A DNA stretch of 6,520 nt from an uncultured Dictyoglomus sp. (GTDB lineage Bacteria > Dictyoglomota > Dictyoglomia > Dictyoglomales > Dictyoglomaceae), in contig CALHTV010000222.1 in the NCBI GenBank assembly GCA_938039765.1, forward strand, positions 1 through 6,520, given 5' to 3'. The translations under genes and the position numbers were made by a program. Positions 5,489 to 6,520 of this stretch are shown here, one piece after another; the first letter of the stretch is position 1, and each line of letters begins with the position of its first letter. The notes under the pieces were generated by a model, which worked only from the letters and a program-made list of their open reading frames with translations, had not been told where the DNA came from and made no database searches.

Positions 5489-6520
5489 ATGAAATTCTTT
5501 AAGTACTTAATCCTAGGACTACTCTGGATAATAATAAACCTAAACCTCATTATTAACTATGCTCAAAACACTTCAACACCTAAACTTATAGTTTATGAGG
5601 CCCCTAAAACTATGAAGCCTGCTTCTGATGTAAAGGTAAAAGTAGGTGGACATGAGATTTTTGTATATGATATTCCTGTGAATACTAATAGAAAATGGAT
5701 GGGAAACACCGAAATGGTTCTTTCTTCAACACCTATGTGTTATTTTGATTTTGACGGAAGTAGATTAAATATAGAAATCAGTACTACAAGAGAGATAAAA
5801 GCATGTAACATTTTACCCACAGCTTACAATATAAAACCTATCATAAATGGGAAAAAGATAAGCTTCTATATAGAAGAACCAGGATTTTATACTGTAATAT
5901 TTAATAATTCTCCTGATAGAGCTCTTCATATATTTGCAAATCCTATAGAGGAAGATGTTCCTGATAAAAATGATCCTAATGTAATATTTATTGAACCGGG
6001 AGAATGGAGCATCGATAATATACCTTTAGAAAGCGGGAAGACTATTTACATCTCTGGGGGAGCTGTCTTACATACCACTATACATGGTACTTTAGTAAAG
6101 AATATAACTATTAAAGGTAGAGGAATCATTGATGGGAGTATATGGAAAAATTGGCTCACTCCAGGAGAATATGCAAGAGTTCCTATCAATTTAAGAAACA
6201 GCAAAGGAATAAGCATAGAGGGAATAATTATAACTAATCCTAATGCTTGGGCTTTAAATCTTTATGAATGCGAAAATACTATTGTAAAGAATGTAAAAAT
6301 AATAACTGCAAGACAAAACGGAGATGGTATTACTATCCAATCCTCCAAGAATATAAATATCTCTGACTGTTTTGTAAGAAGCTGGGATGATAGCCTGGTA
6401 GTAAAGAACTATTCTACAGATTCAAAATTTATAAACTTTAACAATATTCAAATATGGACTGATTTAGCCCAATCCATGGAGATAGGCTATGAAACCAATA
6501 AAGGTAAGAAAGAAAATGCA
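5489..6520 (+). CDS. Secreted parallel beta-helix glycoside hydrolase, GH28/GH49-like, 3' end beyond the window
   Basis: The frame stays open for 344 codons to the window edge. The start ATG has GGGAGGTG (5476-5483) 5 nt upstream. A signal peptide (about 1-25, likely cleaved after Ala25, NYA/QNT) indicates export. Residues about 30-165 look like a beta-sandwich domain. From FIEPGEW (167-173) and TIYISGGAVL (185-194) on, the sequence becomes a right-handed parallel beta-helix, with repeated N-rich coils such as NITIKGRGIIDG (205-216), GISIEGIIITNPNAW (240-254) and NTIVKNVKII (263-272). The likely catalytic acids are Asp279 in NGDG (277-280) and Asp300-Asp301 in WDDS, spaced 21 and 1 apart as in GH28 polygalacturonase. 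The GH28 Gly-His-Gly motif is missing; the matching strand reads TDLAQSMEIGYE (324-335). The two-domain layout and three-Asp site recall GH49 dextranase and isopullulanase. It is last in the visible operon after the importer genes, so its products are probably the imported sugars. Substrate unassigned. Confidence 0.85.
   Translation, partial: MKFFKYLILGLLWIIINLNLIINYAQNTSTPKLIVYEAPKTMKPASDVKVKVGGHEIFVYDIPVNTNRKWMGNTEMVLSSTPMCYFDFDGSRLNIEISTTREIKACNILPTAYNIKPIINGKKISFYIEEPGFYTVIFNNSPDRALHIFANPIEEDVPDKNDPNVIFIEPGEWSIDNIPLESGKTIYISGGAVLHTTIHGTLVKNITIKGRGIIDGSIWKNWLTPGEYARVPINLRNSKGISIEGIIITNPNAWALNLYECENTIVKNVKIITARQNGDGITIQSSKNINISDCFVRSWDDSLVVKNYSTDSKFINFNNIQIWTDLAQSMEIGYETNKGKKENA

Overview
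The window is AT-rich DNA (GC about one third, judged by eye). Most genes are preceded by a strong GGAGG-type ribosome binding site, Arg is mostly AGA/AGG, and ATA is common for Ile. The gene set is a LacI-type regulator, a CUT1 sugar importer, secreted carbohydrate-active proteins and a Ste24-like membrane protease. This points to a thermophilic, saccharolytic, probably diderm bacterium. Dictyoglomus is my best guess; it rests on general resemblance and not on a database match. Thermotogales or AT-rich thermophilic Firmicutes are alternatives.

Layout: (1) On the minus strand at the left edge (1-337) is the N-terminal part of a membrane metalloprotease of the M48/Ste24 type, divergent from everything else. 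(2) A short divergent promoter region (338-438) leads into a LacI-family repressor (439-1473). (3) A 249-bp regulatory gap (1474-1722) carries a probable weak terminator, a phased A/T-rich tract and two copies of the palindrome GTTTAACGTTAAA(C), centred 61 bp apart and bracketing a putative promoter. (4) An apparent operon follows on the plus strand: a small secreted CBM-like protein (1723-2241), a sugar-binding protein of an ABC importer (2266-3648), a 12-bp perfect hairpin in the gap after it, two CUT1 permeases (3705-4577 and 4592-5467), and a secreted parallel beta-helix glycoside hydrolase (5489 to beyond the right edge).

Inferred working model: the LacI-type protein holds the operon off by binding the two operators, possibly by looping. 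When substrate oligosaccharides appear, repression lifts. The exported beta-helix enzyme, perhaps helped by the small CBM-like protein, cuts a polysaccharide, and the binding protein and two permeases import the fragments. No ATPase gene is present in the window; many CUT1 systems use a shared ATPase encoded elsewhere. The substrate cannot be read from the sequence. The enzyme has an Asp triad spaced as in GH28 polygalacturonases but lacks the GH28 Gly-His-Gly motif, and its overall layout recalls GH49 dextranase/isopullulanase.

The most interesting points are the atypical glycoside hydrolase, the unassigned secreted CBM-like protein leading the operon, and the paired operators. No gap exceeds 300 bases, and I saw no RNA gene, CRISPR array or mobile element.
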